A stretch of DNA of 64,000 nucleotides, taken from contig NZ_NPJG01000042.1 in the NCBI RefSeq assembly GCF_002251245.1, positions 186,001-250,000 on the forward strand. The letters run 5' to 3'. This DNA is from Prevotella sp. P5-92. Lineage in GTDB: Bacteria > Bacteroidota > Bacteroidia > Bacteroidales > Bacteroidaceae. The translations under genes were made by a program, and so were the position numbers. Positions 33,199-41,973 of this stretch are shown here, piece after piece (position 1 is the first letter of the stretch; each line of letters opens with the position of its first letter). The notes beneath the pieces were generated by a model. It was not told the origin of the DNA and did no database searches. It worked only from the letters and a program-made list of their open reading frames with translations.

Positions 33199-35574
33199 AT
33201 GAAAAATAATGTATTGCTGATTCTATTGCTTCTTGCTACTGCCGCAAAAGCCCAAACACTTCCGTTAAAATTATGGTATGATCGTCCAGCACAATATTTC
33301 GAGGAGTCGTTGCCGATAGGAAATGGCAAGATGGGCGCACTCGTTTATGGCGGAGCTGATGTGAATACAATATATCTGAATGATATCACACTGTGGACAG
33401 GCGAACCTATTGACATCAACGAGGATGCAGGAGTCCATAAGTGGATACCAGAGATAAGGAAGGCCTTGTTTAATGAGGACTATGCTCTCGCCGATTCTCT
33501 ACAACTGCATGTTCAGGGACATAACTCACGTTTATATCAGCCTCTGCTGACTATGAATATTGAAGACAATGACGCGATGTATGACCATAATCTCGATAAG
33601 ACTGTCACAGACTATTATCGTGAACTCGATATTAACAATGCGATATGCCGCGACAGATATACAAGACGAGGTGTGACCTACGAACGAGAGTATTTCGCTT
33701 CTAATCCAGACAAGGTGATAGCCATAAGACTAAAGGCAAATGTCAAGGGAATGCTCAATGTAAAGGTTAGTCTGACGGGACAAGTGCCACACCACTCGAA
33801 AGCCTCTGATAATCAGGTCACCGTCATAGGACATGCTACTGGCGATGAGCTACATTCAATACACTTCTGCTCTATCTTGAAGGCTTTGTCAGATGAGGGA
33901 GTGATCCATGCCTCAGATTCTACGATCACCATTTCTGGTGCTACTACGGCAACATTATTTTTCGTTAATGAGACGAGCTTTAGCGGCAGCGACAAGCATC
34001 CGGTAAGCCAAGGAGCTGACTATCTTGCAAATGCTGCAGACGACGCATGGCATCTTGTCAATTTCTCCTACGACGCGTTGCGCAATAGGCACATCTCCGA
34101 TTATGTCGAATTATTCGGACGATTTCGTTTGCGATTAGGTAAGCCTGTGTTTGACAACAAGCGTCCTACAAATCAACAATTATTAGAATACACTGACAAC
34201 AAGGGCGGTAATCCATATCTTGAAACCCTTTACGCACAATATGGAAGATACCTGTTGATCAGTTGCTCACGTACAAAGGGCGTCCCTGCCAACCTCCAAG
34301 GACTGTGGACACCTCATCTGTATTCGCCGTGGAGAGGAAATTACACAGTAAACATCAATTTAGAGGAGAACTACTGGCCGGCATGTCCGTCAAACCTTCC
34401 GGAAATGACAATGCCGCTCGACGACTTCATTGCCTCGTTAGCGGCTAACGGCAAGCATACAGCAAGGAATTATTATGGTATTGAACGTGGATGGTGTTCA
34501 AGTCACAATAGTGATATATGGGCTATGACCAATCCTGTGGGAGAGAAAAACGAGAAGCCGGAATGGGCAAACTGGAATATGGGAGGCGCATGGCTTGTCA
34601 ATGCCTTATGGGACAAGTATCAATACACTATGGATATTGACTACCTGAAGACTACAGCATATCCTCTGATGAAAGGCGCTGCTGAATTTTGTCTTGCCTG
34701 GCTCGTGGAAAATCCGAATAATCCACAAGAGCTGATAACTGCTCCTTCAACATCGCCTGAGAATGAGTATAAGACCGACAAGGGTTATCACGGAATGACA
34801 TGTTATGGCGGTACAGCCGATCTTGCCATAATACGCGAACTGTTTAAGAATACGATAGAAGCGGCTAAACTGCTTGGACAGGACGATGCCTTGCGTAAGG
34901 AAATGGAGGAGGCAATGGCACGGTTGCATCCATACACCATAGGCAAACGCGGCAACATACAAGAGTGGTATCACGACTGGGACGACTGGGATTGGCAGCA
35001 TCGTCATCAGTCACACCTGATAGGTCTCTATCCAGGCACTCACATCACTTCGTGTCAGCCCGACCTGATGGCAGCTTGCCAGAAGTCGCTTGAGATAAAG
35101 GGAGACAATACCACAGGATGGAGCACGGGATGGCGTATCAACCTCTGGGCCCGATTAGGCAAGGCCGACCAGGCATACCATATATATCAGAAACTCCTGA
35201 CATACGTATCACCAGATGGCTATGAGGGCGAGGACCGTCGCCGCTCGGGTGGCACATATCCAAACTTGTTTGATGCTCATCCGCCATTCCAGATTGACGG
35301 AAACTTCGGTGGAACAGCTGGCGTCTGTGAGATGTTGTTACAAAGTGATGGCACCACTATTGACCTGCTTCCCGCACTGCCTGAACAGTGGAATGAGGGT
35401 AGCGTATCAGGCATTTGTGCAAGAGGAGGCTATACAGTCAGCATGACATGGTCAGAAGGTAAGGTCGTTACTCTGACTCTGAAAGCTGTGAATGATGGTA
35501 AGGTAACTATTCGGTTCAACGGTAAGGAGACGACGATAAAGGTCAAGGCGGGACAGGTATCACGCATATTATGA
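33199..35574 (+). CDS. GH95-family alpha-L-fucosidase, secreted
   Basis: 791 residues with a signal peptide (MKNNVLLILLLLATAAKAQ). The N-terminal beta domain shows LWYDRPAQYFEESLPIGNGK and LNDITLWTGEP, typical of GH95. The (alpha/alpha)6 catalytic domain keeps the residues known from the bifidobacterial enzyme: the Asn pair in YTVNINLEENYWP (Asn385, Asn387), Glu521 in TSPENEY, and Asp700 in FQIDGNFGG. GH95 members hydrolyse alpha-1,2-linked L-fucose by inversion; some act on L-galactose. The next gene overlaps by 4 bases and encodes a sugar-binding-like protein. There is no SusCD nearby. Confidence 0.93.
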   Translation: MKNNVLLILLLLATAAKAQTLPLKLWYDRPAQYFEESLPIGNGKMGALVYGGADVNTIYLNDITLWTGEPIDINEDAGVHKWIPEIRKALFNEDYALADSLQLHVQGHNSRLYQPLLTMNIEDNDAMYDHNLDKTVTDYYRELDINNAICRDRYTRRGVTYEREYFASNPDKVIAIRLKANVKGMLNVKVSLTGQVPHHSKASDNQVTVIGHATGDELHSIHFCSILKALSDEGVIHASDSTITISGATTATLFFVNETSFSGSDKHPVSQGADYLANAADDAWHLVNFSYDALRNRHISDYVELFGRFRLRLGKPVFDNKRPTNQQLLEYTDNKGGNPYLETLYAQYGRYLLISCSRTKGVPANLQGLWTPHLYSPWRGNYTVNINLEENYWPACPSNLPEMTMPLDDFIASLAANGKHTARNYYGIERGWCSSHNSDIWAMTNPVGEKNEKPEWANWNMGGAWLVNALWDKYQYTMDIDYLKTTAYPLMKGAAEFCLAWLVENPNNPQELITAPSTSPENEYKTDKGYHGMTCYGGTADLAIIRELFKNTIEAAKLLGQDDALRKEMEEAMARLHPYTIGKRGNIQEWYHDWDDWDWQHRHQSHLIGLYPGTHITSCQPDLMAACQKSLEIKGDNTTGWSTGWRINLWARLGKADQAYHIYQKLLTYVSPDGYEGEDRRRSGGTYPNLFDAHPPFQIDGNFGGTAGVCEMLLQSDGTTIDLLPALPEQWNEGSVSGICARGGYTVSMTWSEGKVVTLTLKAVNDGKVTIRFNGKETTIKVKAGQVSRIL

Positions 35575-36455
35575 TAAGGCTTCTGTTTTCGCTTCTCTTC
35601 CTTATCTGCTGTCCGGCTGTAATGAGTGCGGGTGGTTGGTGTCGTCAATGGATAAGTGCAGATTCCGTTGGCGACAGTCAACTGTGGTTTCTTCGTACCT
35701 TAATCTTGCCGTCACAGCCAGTAGAAGCTCGTCTTGAGGCAATTAGTGGCGGTCGTGTGTGCATATATGTCAATGGATATAATGCCACGACCGACATACT
35801 TGCCCCTTATAAGCAAGGTGACAAGGTGTTGAAAAGCATTGGCTGCGACATCTTGCCTTATATTACAGATGACACATGTAGGATAGCCGTGTGGTATTCT
35901 CCTTTTTTGAGAGAGATAAAGAGTAAGCATCTGTCGTTGACCGTCTGGTGTAGATATCCAGATGGTCAACGACAGTCTTATGTGTCTGACAGTAATTGGT
36001 CGTGGGTGATGGCTCCTGCTGAGACAAACGGGAATGACGAGTGCTTTAATTCGTTGGCGATGTATGATAAATGGAATATCGATGAGCTTCCAGCTCCGAT
36101 GTTGTTGCCAGTCAGGGTGTCGTCAGGATCATATTACGAACCGTCTGAGCCATATACGCCACAATACATCCGTCATATATATTCCTGTAAGAAGATATCA
36201 GCCACACCTACGTCGCTTACCTATTTGTCTCCTTCCCCGTTCTGCGGATGGGTGCGTGTCACCTTGCGGGGAATGAAACGCGGAGCGACGCTGTCTGTTA
36301 ATGGATTTGACTATATTTGCAATGGTGACATTGACGAACAGGCTTGCCGACGTTTTACCATATCGCCAGTTGCGACCGACCATATTGAGATAAGATGTTC
36401 TTCGGGAATAACTGCTGACAATGTGATGAGTGTTGAGGCTATCGACATCGACTAA
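35571..36455 (+). CDS. Exported stand-alone beta-sandwich protein like GH78 rhamnosidase accessory domains
   Basis: 294 residues with a signal peptide (MIRLLFSLLFLICCPAVMSA). The start overlaps the GH95 stop by 4 bases. The mature part opens WCRQWISADS and contains FLRTLILPSQPVEARLEAIS, VCIYVNGY, and DILPYITDDTCRIAVWYSP, the pattern of the Bac_rhamnosid_N domain (QWI, carbohydrate-like RLEA.S, yVNG, DVTpyl). A second beta domain follows (GWVRVTLRGMKRGATLSVNG) like the next GH78 module. The (alpha/alpha)6 catalytic domain is missing. It may help GH95 bind or present its substrate, or be a relic. Assignment is by pattern only. Confidence 0.6.
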   Translation: MIRLLFSLLFLICCPAVMSAGGWCRQWISADSVGDSQLWFLRTLILPSQPVEARLEAISGGRVCIYVNGYNATTDILAPYKQGDKVLKSIGCDILPYITDDTCRIAVWYSPFLREIKSKHLSLTVWCRYPDGQRQSYVSDSNWSWVMAPAETNGNDECFNSLAMYDKWNIDELPAPMLLPVRVSSGSYYEPSEPYTPQYIRHIYSCKKISATPTSLTYLSPSPFCGWVRVTLRGMKRGATLSVNGFDYICNGDIDEQACRRFTISPVATDHIEIRCSSGITADNVMSVEAIDID

Positions 36456-37765
36456 CGACCCATATTTATTCTGACACCGAAGTTCAGGCTAAAGCTCCAA
36501 GGCTTGTCTTTGTAAATGTTCTCTACGTCAGAGTGATTGTCGAAATAATGGTTTATTCCCGGCTCAAGAAACAGTCCCAACGTCTTGTTCACGTTATATT
36601 CTGCACCAGCTGCCGCTTGTAGCGACCATTGGAGACGGCTCTCTTCTATCTTGGTCTTGTCGTCATTGAATGTTTGTTCGCCCTTGACAAGCTTCTCCAT
36701 GGTACCTCCTGCCGACACATATAGCGTCAGATGTTTGTTGCTCCAGACGTTATATCCTGCCGATAGTGGTATGCCAATATAATGCAGGCGCTGATCTCCA
36801 TACCGTTTGTCATTTATGGATGTTGATGAGTGGAGGTAAGTATAGTTTACTCCAGTAGTGATGCTCCAGCGGTCGTTGATGTTATAGCGGACGCTGAGAC
36901 CTGCACGAATGGGTATGTCGTGTTCATAATCGAGACCAGGTTGCTCGTTAGTCGTGTAGTTAATGAGAGGATAGGCGAGTCCTGCCATTTGCATCTCTCC
37001 GTTGCCATACGCAGGGGCGTAGCTTATGGTATGCGACTTAATGAACGCCATGTCGCCGTTGACCGTATTGTTTGTTGCCAGCAGTCCTTGTGCGTGAAGC
37101 TCTGCTGCAAAGCCACTCGAGCGTTTCTTTGTCTTGGCATACTGCTGCTGGTTGTCGAATGATGTCGCAAGGAGATCGAATGACTGTTTCTCCTTCGCCT
37201 TTTGTAGTGTCTCCCTCTGCTCGGCTCTCAGTCGTGTCTTACCCTTTTCAGCTATCTGTTGTGTCTCCCTCTTTTCAGCTATCTGCCGCGTGACAGCCTT
37301 GCTATCCTCTCTCTCCTCGTAAATGTCTTTAGTCTCAATGTTTTGGGAAAGAGCAGCTGCTGTCGCCGACACATACGTCGGAGTAGGTGTGGCTGCATAA
37401 GTCGAGGCGTTTACTTTTGCAATATGCTCAAAGCTTGACGATGCCTCGTGCTTCAGGCTCTCCTTTGCTGATAGTGTGGATGACTTGTCTCCGTCGATAT
37501 TCTTACTTCTCGATGCCATCATCGTGGATGGTGTCGGCGACGTCTCGCTGTCGTTCATGAAAGCAAGTTTGCCGCCACCTACGACGAGTAAGGCGATAGA
37601 CGCGGCAATGGCAATCCTGCGGGTCCATAACTGTACGGTGGTAGTCTTGCTTGCTGTCTGTCGTGCTTCAAGAGCCTTGTCAATGTCCAACCACGACAGC
37701 TCAACAGCCGGTTTTTGCAAGCCGTCAATCTTGTCTTGAATCTGTTTTCTCCACTTTTCTGTCAT
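36452..37765 (-). CDS. Anti-sigma-like N-terminus + membrane helix + outer-membrane beta-barrel in one protein
   Basis: 437 residues. Residues 1-47 are a charged cytoplasmic segment (KWRKQIQDKIDGL, LSWLDIDKALEARQ). One membrane helix spans about 48-66 (WTRRIAIAASIALLVVGGGK). A Ser/Thr/Lys-rich linker follows, with four degenerate nine-residue repeats at 161-196 (QIAEKRETQ, QIAEKGKTR, LRAEQRETL, QKAKEKQSF). Residues 215-437 are an eight-strand-type barrel (RAGLSVRYNINDRWSITTGVNYTYL, ending in LNFGVRINMGR). No cleavable signal peptide is seen. It overlaps the ECF sigma gene by 4 bases, so it is probably the cognate regulator. The stop overlaps the convergent gene by 4 bases. Confidence 0.7.
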   Translation of the reverse strand: MTEKWRKQIQDKIDGLQKPAVELSWLDIDKALEARQTASKTTTVQLWTRRIAIAASIALLVVGGGKLAFMNDSETSPTPSTMMASRSKNIDGDKSSTLSAKESLKHEASSSFEHIAKVNASTYAATPTPTYVSATAAALSQNIETKDIYEEREDSKAVTRQIAEKRETQQIAEKGKTRLRAEQRETLQKAKEKQSFDLLATSFDNQQQYAKTKKRSSGFAAELHAQGLLATNNTVNGDMAFIKSHTISYAPAYGNGEMQMAGLAYPLINYTTNEQPGLDYEHDIPIRAGLSVRYNINDRWSITTGVNYTYLHSSTSINDKRYGDQRLHYIGIPLSAGYNVWSNKHLTLYVSAGGTMEKLVKGEQTFNDDKTKIEESRLQWSLQAAAGAEYNVNKTLGLFLEPGINHYFDNHSDVENIYKDKPWSFSLNFGVRINMGR

Positions 37766-38349
37766 GATTGTATTCTGTTTTTTTCTTTTTTATATTTGTT
37801 TATTTCCCGCGCCAGTATGTTTTTTGCACGATGTAGCTGCGATGCTGACGAATCTGCCTTGATACCGAGGATATCTGCGATCTCTTTGTGGCTTTTCCCC
37901 TCTATGGCGTAGAGGTTAAATACCGTTCTGTATCCTTCTGGCAGAAGGCTGATCATCTTGTGGATGACTTCTGCCGGAATATCGCCTATGTCGGGTTCAT
38001 CGTTGGCGTCCGATGTATGAGCTATTGAATTGATGTCATCGTCGGTGAAGGTCTCGTCAAAGCGTTGTCTTGATTTAATAAAGTTGAGAGCTTGGTTCAC
38101 GACGATGCGTGTTGCCCAAGCTCTCAACGAGCCTTTTCCATGGTATGTAAAGTTGTCGATATGTTGTATGATGCTAATCATAGCATCCTGCATAACGTCT
38201 TTTACGTCGTCTTCGTCCGAGATGTATCTTGAACACACAGCTGTCAGTTGGCTGCCGAAAGAGGCATAGAAGGAGCGCATCGCACGGTTGTTGCCCTTGC
38301 GAATACCTTCTGCCATGTCTTTTTCGTCTGTGTGTCCGAAGATGTTCAT
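37762..38349 (-). CDS. ECF-type RNA polymerase sigma factor
   Basis: 195 residues. Region 2 shows DEDDVKDVMQDAMISIIQHID and FTYHGKGSLRAWATRIVVNQALNFIKSR. Region 4 shows LPEGYRTVFNLYAIEGKSHKEIADILGIK with a following ASQLHRAKNIL helix. The start ATG directly abuts the nigD-like stop, and the stop overlaps the barrel-protein start (ATGA). It therefore sits in the middle of a three-gene operon and is probably controlled by the downstream membrane protein. Its spacing between regions 2 and 4 is long and acidic (DETFTDDDINS). Confidence 0.92.
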   Translation of the reverse strand: MNIFGHTDEKDMAEGIRKGNNRAMRSFYASFGSQLTAVCSRYISDEDDVKDVMQDAMISIIQHIDNFTYHGKGSLRAWATRIVVNQALNFIKSRQRFDETFTDDDINSIAHTSDANDEPDIGDIPAEVIHKMISLLPEGYRTVFNLYAIEGKSHKEIADILGIKADSSASQLHRAKNILAREINKYKKEKNRIQS

Positions 38350-39063
38350 TTAGTTGCTTCTTGGAATGTATTTGAAAGTCTGTGACTTCTCGCCTGTAAA
38401 TGATTTCCACTTAATCTTGATGTTGCCTGGCACCCTGTCGGTGTCTATAGGCAGGTCGAGGAAGAATGCCACCATGCCGTCTCCAGTCTGACCTCCAGTC
38501 TGTCCTTGTGCATCGTGATGGAACACAAATGTGGGCATCCCGTCTTCGTCGGCAATGCGCACGAGGCTTACTCTGTGTCGGCTTCCAGGCAGCCAGTTGG
38601 TGCGGAACCTGATGTTCATATATCCGTCTTCTGCACTGGTCTCCCAGCTTTTAACGATTTCAACAGGGTCGTTGCCGTAAGCCATGTCGTTAGCTTCTGC
38701 TGATTCGAGAGCTGGTGCAAGAGGCTTGGTGAGCAGGGTGTCGATATGTGTGATTGTTATCGACGGCAACACGCATGTCAAGTTTGGCTCGGAATCATAC
38801 TTGAAGTAGATATACGCTCTGTATTCCTTGTCGCCGTAGGGATATTTCTTGATATTTGAACATTGGGCGAACGAGGAGTCGGTCAATTGTATTAGCCAGC
38901 TGCCATTGTTTGACTGAGATGGCTTCAGGGTTACAATACCAACTGCAGTGTCTGGATCGATGCTGATATAATTGTCGTCGTCATCGTCAAGGCATGACTG
39001 CAGTGTGAATGCCGCAGACAGGAGTGCCACCATGGCATAGATAAATGTTCTTGTTCTTTTCAT
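38350..39063 (-). CDS. NigD-like lipoprotein
   Basis: 237 residues. Lipoprotein signal ending TLQSC (Cys24), then an Asp run DDDDD. The two-part pattern of NigD-like proteins is visible: an N-terminal OB-like domain (VGIVTLKPSQSNNGSWLIQLTD) and a C-terminal beta-sandwich (YMNIRFRTNWLPGSRHRVSLV, TFVFHHDAQGQ). The family is named after a gene in a Prevotella bacteriocin locus, but its function is not known. First gene of the operon with the ECF sigma factor and the barrel protein; an ECF-type promoter precedes it. Confidence 0.8.
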   Translation of the reverse strand: MKRTRTFIYAMVALLSAAFTLQSCLDDDDDNYISIDPDTAVGIVTLKPSQSNNGSWLIQLTDSSFAQCSNIKKYPYGDKEYRAYIYFKYDSEPNLTCVLPSITITHIDTLLTKPLAPALESAEANDMAYGNDPVEIVKSWETSAEDGYMNIRFRTNWLPGSRHRVSLVRIADEDGMPTFVFHHDAQGQTGGQTGDGMVAFFLDLPIDTDRVPGNIKIKWKSFTGEKSQTFKYIPRSN

Positions 39064-39118
39064 GTTTTTCTTTTTTTATTGTTTACGTCATATAAACAAA
39101 GTATTTTGGAAAAACTTG

Positions 39119-39145
39119 CGTCGGTAGCAGAGAAAAAATGTTAAA
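39119..39145 (-). promoter_or_regulatory. Possible ECF-sigma-type promoter of the nigD-like operon
   Basis: On the minus strand TTTAACA (39145-39139) is followed after 14 bases by CCGACG (39124-39119), an AAC/CGAC pair near the spacing seen at 3982-4010. It lies about 55 bases before the nigD-like gene. Pattern-based; no -7 TAnnTTTG box fits well here. Confidence 0.4.
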
Positions 39146-39173
39146 TATGCCAGTAGGTTGGCTGACTGCAAGC

Positions 39174-39860
39174 TTATAGCCTGCCTTCTTCACTATACGA
39201 ATAGTATTTGCCGTCTGTGATGATGAGGTGATCGAGGAAAAAGACGCGCATCAGTTGGCATGCGTCTTTTATGCGTTTGGTGATACGGTCATCGTCGTTA
39301 CTTGGGCGGATGTTGTTGCTTGGATGATTGTGGCATAGTGCAAGAACGGTAGCGTTGGATAGCAATGCGTTTTTCATTATTACGCGCACATCTACTGCGG
39401 TTTCACTGAAGCCTCCATGCGAAATGCGTATTTTCTTTATCAGCTTGAAATTCTGGTTCATCAGCAATATCCATGCTTCTTCCACGTCAAGATCTTGCAT
39501 TATTGGGTGCATGTGTTCGTATATAGCTGATGCGGAATTGAGGTTTTCGCGTTCCTCAGCCTTTTCGAGCTGTCGTCTTTTGCCGAGTTCGCATGCCGCG
39601 AGAATGGTTATAGCCTTTGCCGGTCCTATTCCCTTGTATGCACAAAGTTCGTTGATGGTCCTTTTGCCTAATGTGTTGAGATTGTTTTTACAGCCGTGCA
39701 ACACTCGCTTCATGAGGTCAACGGCGCTTTCTTCGGCAGAGCCGGAGCCGATAAGTATGGCGAGAAGTTCGGCGTTGCTCAGTGCCTCTGCCCCCAGTCT
39801 CTCGAGTTTCTCGCGTGGCATGTCCGCCTCGTCCCAGTCTTTGATGGATAGTTTAGTCAT
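39174..39860 (-). CDS. radC: RadC family JAB/MPN protein
   Basis: 228 residues. N-terminal helix-hairpin-helix-like region (GAEALSNAELLAILIGSG, LCAYKGIGPAKAITILAACELG). The C-terminal JAMM metal motif is VLALCHNHPSN with a following Ser/Asp (RPSNDD), the HxHPxG-like core of RadC. The Asn in place of Gly (HPSN) is common in this family. The role in DNA repair is unproven for RadC; it is often tied to DNA uptake or mobile elements. It overlaps the glycosyltransferase by 8 bases. Confidence 0.9.
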   Translation of the reverse strand: MTKLSIKDWDEADMPREKLERLGAEALSNAELLAILIGSGSAEESAVDLMKRVLHGCKNNLNTLGKRTINELCAYKGIGPAKAITILAACELGKRRQLEKAEERENLNSASAIYEHMHPIMQDLDVEEAWILLMNQNFKLIKKIRISHGGFSETAVDVRVIMKNALLSNATVLALCHNHPSNNIRPSNDDDRITKRIKDACQLMRVFFLDHLIITDGKYYSYSEEGRL

Positions 39861-40899
39861 AGAACGATTTTTCGAAAGCTTGGAATATGTCTTTTTTTAG
39901 TACGCATCGTTTCCACCATGCCTCTATGAATCCAAATCCGTAGCCCATGAGTTGTACGAAAGCTGCTCCAATGGAAATGACCCCAATGGGTAGGCTTCTG
40001 TTCTTTATGGCAGAGTCGGTGAATATTATCAAAGAATATATAATAATAGGTGTAAGGGATGCTAATACCACGTAGTACCATGTGAAGAAGTCTTGTGGAT
40101 TGCCATACACCATCATCACTCGTGCCGCACAAGCTACGAGGAAGAGAGCGATGACGCCTATGGTGAACACCATCGGCAACAGGTGTACGATTTTCAGCGA
40201 CTCGGGGTAGAGCTTGTAGAGGTTGATGCGTGCGATGCCGCTGTTATATACTTGGCGAAAAAATTTTCGCATGTCGGTGCGACGCTTATGCCACACCCAT
40301 GCTTCGGGAAAGAGACGGCAACGACAGCCTGCCTTAAAGATTCTGATTGAAAAGTCGATGTCTTCACCGAAACGCATCTTTGAGAATCCTCCGAGCTGGA
40401 GATAGATGTCGCGGCGAATGCCCATGTTGAACGATCTCGGATAGAACTTGTCGAGTTTCTTTTTGCCTCCTCTGATGCCACCGGTAGTGAAGAATGATGT
40501 CATCGAATAGCTTATCGCCTTTTGCGTCTCGGTAAACGAGTCGTGCGAGCGGTCGGGACCTCCAAAAGCCTCTGCAGGTTCTCGTTTCAGCTCTTCGTTA
40601 ATAGTCTTTAGATAATCTTCGGGCAGCACGACGTCAGAGTCGAGCACTATGAGATAGTCGCCTTTTGAACGTTCCGCTCCATAATTGCGGCTCTGTCCTG
40701 GTCCGGAATTTCCCTTCTTGAAGTATTTTAAGTCCAACAGCTCCTGATATTTGTCGCACACGTCTTTGCACGGTTTGTCAGAGCCGTCCTCGACTATTAT
40801 CACTTCAAAGTCGCTATATGTCTGACGACAGAGGCTTTCAAGGAGCTCGTCGATTTCGTCTGGACGATTGAAAACAGGAACGATGATGGAGTAGGTCAT
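39853..40899 (-). CDS. GT2-family membrane glycosyltransferase
   Basis: 348 residues. GT-A fold: SIIVPVFNRPDEIDELLESL, DFEVIIVEDGSDKP, NYGAERSKGDYLIVLDSDVVLP with the metal-binding DSD, then FNMGIRRDIYLQLGGFSKMRFGEDIDF containing the ED acceptor motif. A WVWHKRR motif follows. Three hydrophobic helices at the C-terminus anchor it in the inner membrane. It probably adds a sugar to a lipid-linked or surface glycan; donor and acceptor are unknown. The next gene, radC, overlaps it. Confidence 0.88.
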   Translation of the reverse strand: MTYSIIVPVFNRPDEIDELLESLCRQTYSDFEVIIVEDGSDKPCKDVCDKYQELLDLKYFKKGNSGPGQSRNYGAERSKGDYLIVLDSDVVLPEDYLKTINEELKREPAEAFGGPDRSHDSFTETQKAISYSMTSFFTTGGIRGGKKKLDKFYPRSFNMGIRRDIYLQLGGFSKMRFGEDIDFSIRIFKAGCRCRLFPEAWVWHKRRTDMRKFFRQVYNSGIARINLYKLYPESLKIVHLLPMVFTIGVIALFLVACAARVMMVYGNPQDFFTWYYVVLASLTPIIIYSLIIFTDSAIKNRSLPIGVISIGAAFVQLMGYGFGFIEAWWKRCVLKKDIFQAFEKSFYD

Positions 40900-40973
40900 T
40901 GCTTTATTGTGGAGTGAGGATTGATGGGTGTGGAGTGAAGTCTTTCATCACCCCACACTCGTTGCTTTGTGAG

Positions 40974-41540
40974 TTATTCCTTTACTCTCTGGAGATAGCT
41001 ACCATCGCGGGTGTCAACCTGGATGAGGTCGCCCTCGTTGATAAACAGAGGCACGCGGATTTCCACGCCTGTCTCAAGAGTGGCAGGCTTTGTGGCGTTT
41101 GTTGCAGTATCGCCCTTTACACCTGGCTCGCTGTGAGTAACACGGAGGTAGGTCTTTACAGGCATTTCTGCATAGAGGATTGTTCCGTCAGTTGTGTCGG
41201 TGACAACTTCAACGATGTCGCTCTCCTTCATGTACTCATGACCGATAACGAGGTCGTTGGCGATAGGAATCTGTTCGAATGTCTCCTGATTCATGAAGAT
41301 ACGGCCTGTTGCATCTTCGTAAAGATACTGATAAGGACGACGCTCGATGATCACGTCCTCGAGTTTAAAACCAACCTGGAATGTGCGGTCAAGCACACGT
41401 CCGTCGGTCACGTTCTTCAGTTTAGTGTTCATTACAGTGTTGCCCTTACCTGGCTTCCTGTGCTGGAAATCGATACAAACCCAAATGCCGCCGTCCATGC
41501 GGATAGCTGTACCCTTCTTAATGTCTTGTGAATTAATCAT
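40974..41540 (-). CDS. efp: Translation elongation factor P
   Basis: Relieves ribosome stalling at polyproline. 188 residues, three-domain length. N-terminal MINSQDIKKGTAIRMDGGIW and the loop HRKPGKGNTVMNTKLKNV, in which Lys32 occupies the modified lysine position. C-terminal VEIRVPLFINEGDLIQVDT with DTRDGSYLQRV is the conserved end. No modification enzyme is seen in the window. A TAACTTTG -7 box lies upstream on the minus strand at 41594-41587. Confidence 0.95.
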   Translation of the reverse strand: MINSQDIKKGTAIRMDGGIWVCIDFQHRKPGKGNTVMNTKLKNVTDGRVLDRTFQVGFKLEDVIIERRPYQYLYEDATGRIFMNQETFEQIPIANDLVIGHEYMKESDIVEVVTDTTDGTILYAEMPVKTYLRVTHSEPGVKGDTATNATKPATLETGVEIRVPLFINEGDLIQVDTRDGSYLQRVKE

Positions 41541-41586
41541 ATACTTTATGTAACTAATAAATATGTTATTTTTTCATTTTTCGGTG

Positions 41587-41594
41587 CAAAGTTA
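41587..41594 (-). promoter_or_regulatory. -7 promoter box for efp
   Basis: Minus-strand TAACTTTG(C), about 47 bases upstream of the efp start and back-to-back with the rpmH promoter. Confidence 0.55.
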
Positions 41595-41666
41595 CTGCAA
41601 AAAATTGGATTTTTGTCGTTTTTCTCGAAAAAAACATAAAAGTTTTAGCTAAAAATGACATATTTC

Positions 41667-41697
41667 TTGGTTATTTCGAAAATTATGAGTACTTTTG
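41667..41697 (+). promoter_or_regulatory. Bacteroidetes-type promoter for rpmH
   Basis: TTG at 41667-41669 and TACTTTTG(C) at 41690-41697, 20 bases apart; rpmH starts 47 bases later. Confidence 0.75.
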
Positions 41698-41743
41698 CAC
41701 CCCAAAAGAACGGAAATAACAAAAAATTAAATATTTAATAGCA

Positions 41744-41899
41744 ATGAAAAGAACATTTCAGCCACACAACAGAAGAAGAGTGAACAAGCACGGCTTCCGC
41801 GAGAGAATGGCTACTAAGAACGGACGTCGAGTATTGGCTTCTCGTCGTGCCAAGGGCCGCAAGAAGTTAACAGTTTCTGACGAGCATCACGGAAAGTAA
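41744..41899 (+). CDS. rpmH: 50S ribosomal protein L34
   Basis: A 51-residue very basic protein starting [18 protein letters not shown] and continuing [20 protein letters not shown], the near-invariant L34 sequence. The tail [12 protein letters not shown] is slightly longer than in E. coli (46 residues), as in other Bacteroidetes. It is a structural part of the large ribosomal subunit. It has its own promoter and terminator, and it is not next to rnpA or dnaA here. Confidence 0.96.
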   Translation: MKRTFQPHNRRRVNKHGFRERMATKNGRRVLASRRAKGRKKLTVSDEHHGK

Positions 41900-41940
41900 T
41901 TCCGCATTCCGTCAGAAGTTACTGACGTTGAAACGAAAAA

Positions 41941-41973
41941 AGAGGCGAGGAGAGATTCCCCGCCTTCTTTTTT
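41941..41973 (+). terminator. Terminator after rpmH
   Basis: AGGCGAGG (41943-41950) pairs with CCCCGCCT (41958-41965) with one A-C mismatch, followed by TCTTTTTTT. Confidence 0.8.

Noticed and set aside
39853..39860. Sequencing error or fusion between radC and the glycosyltransferase
   Set aside because: An 8-base overlap with both family ends intact is normal operon packing.
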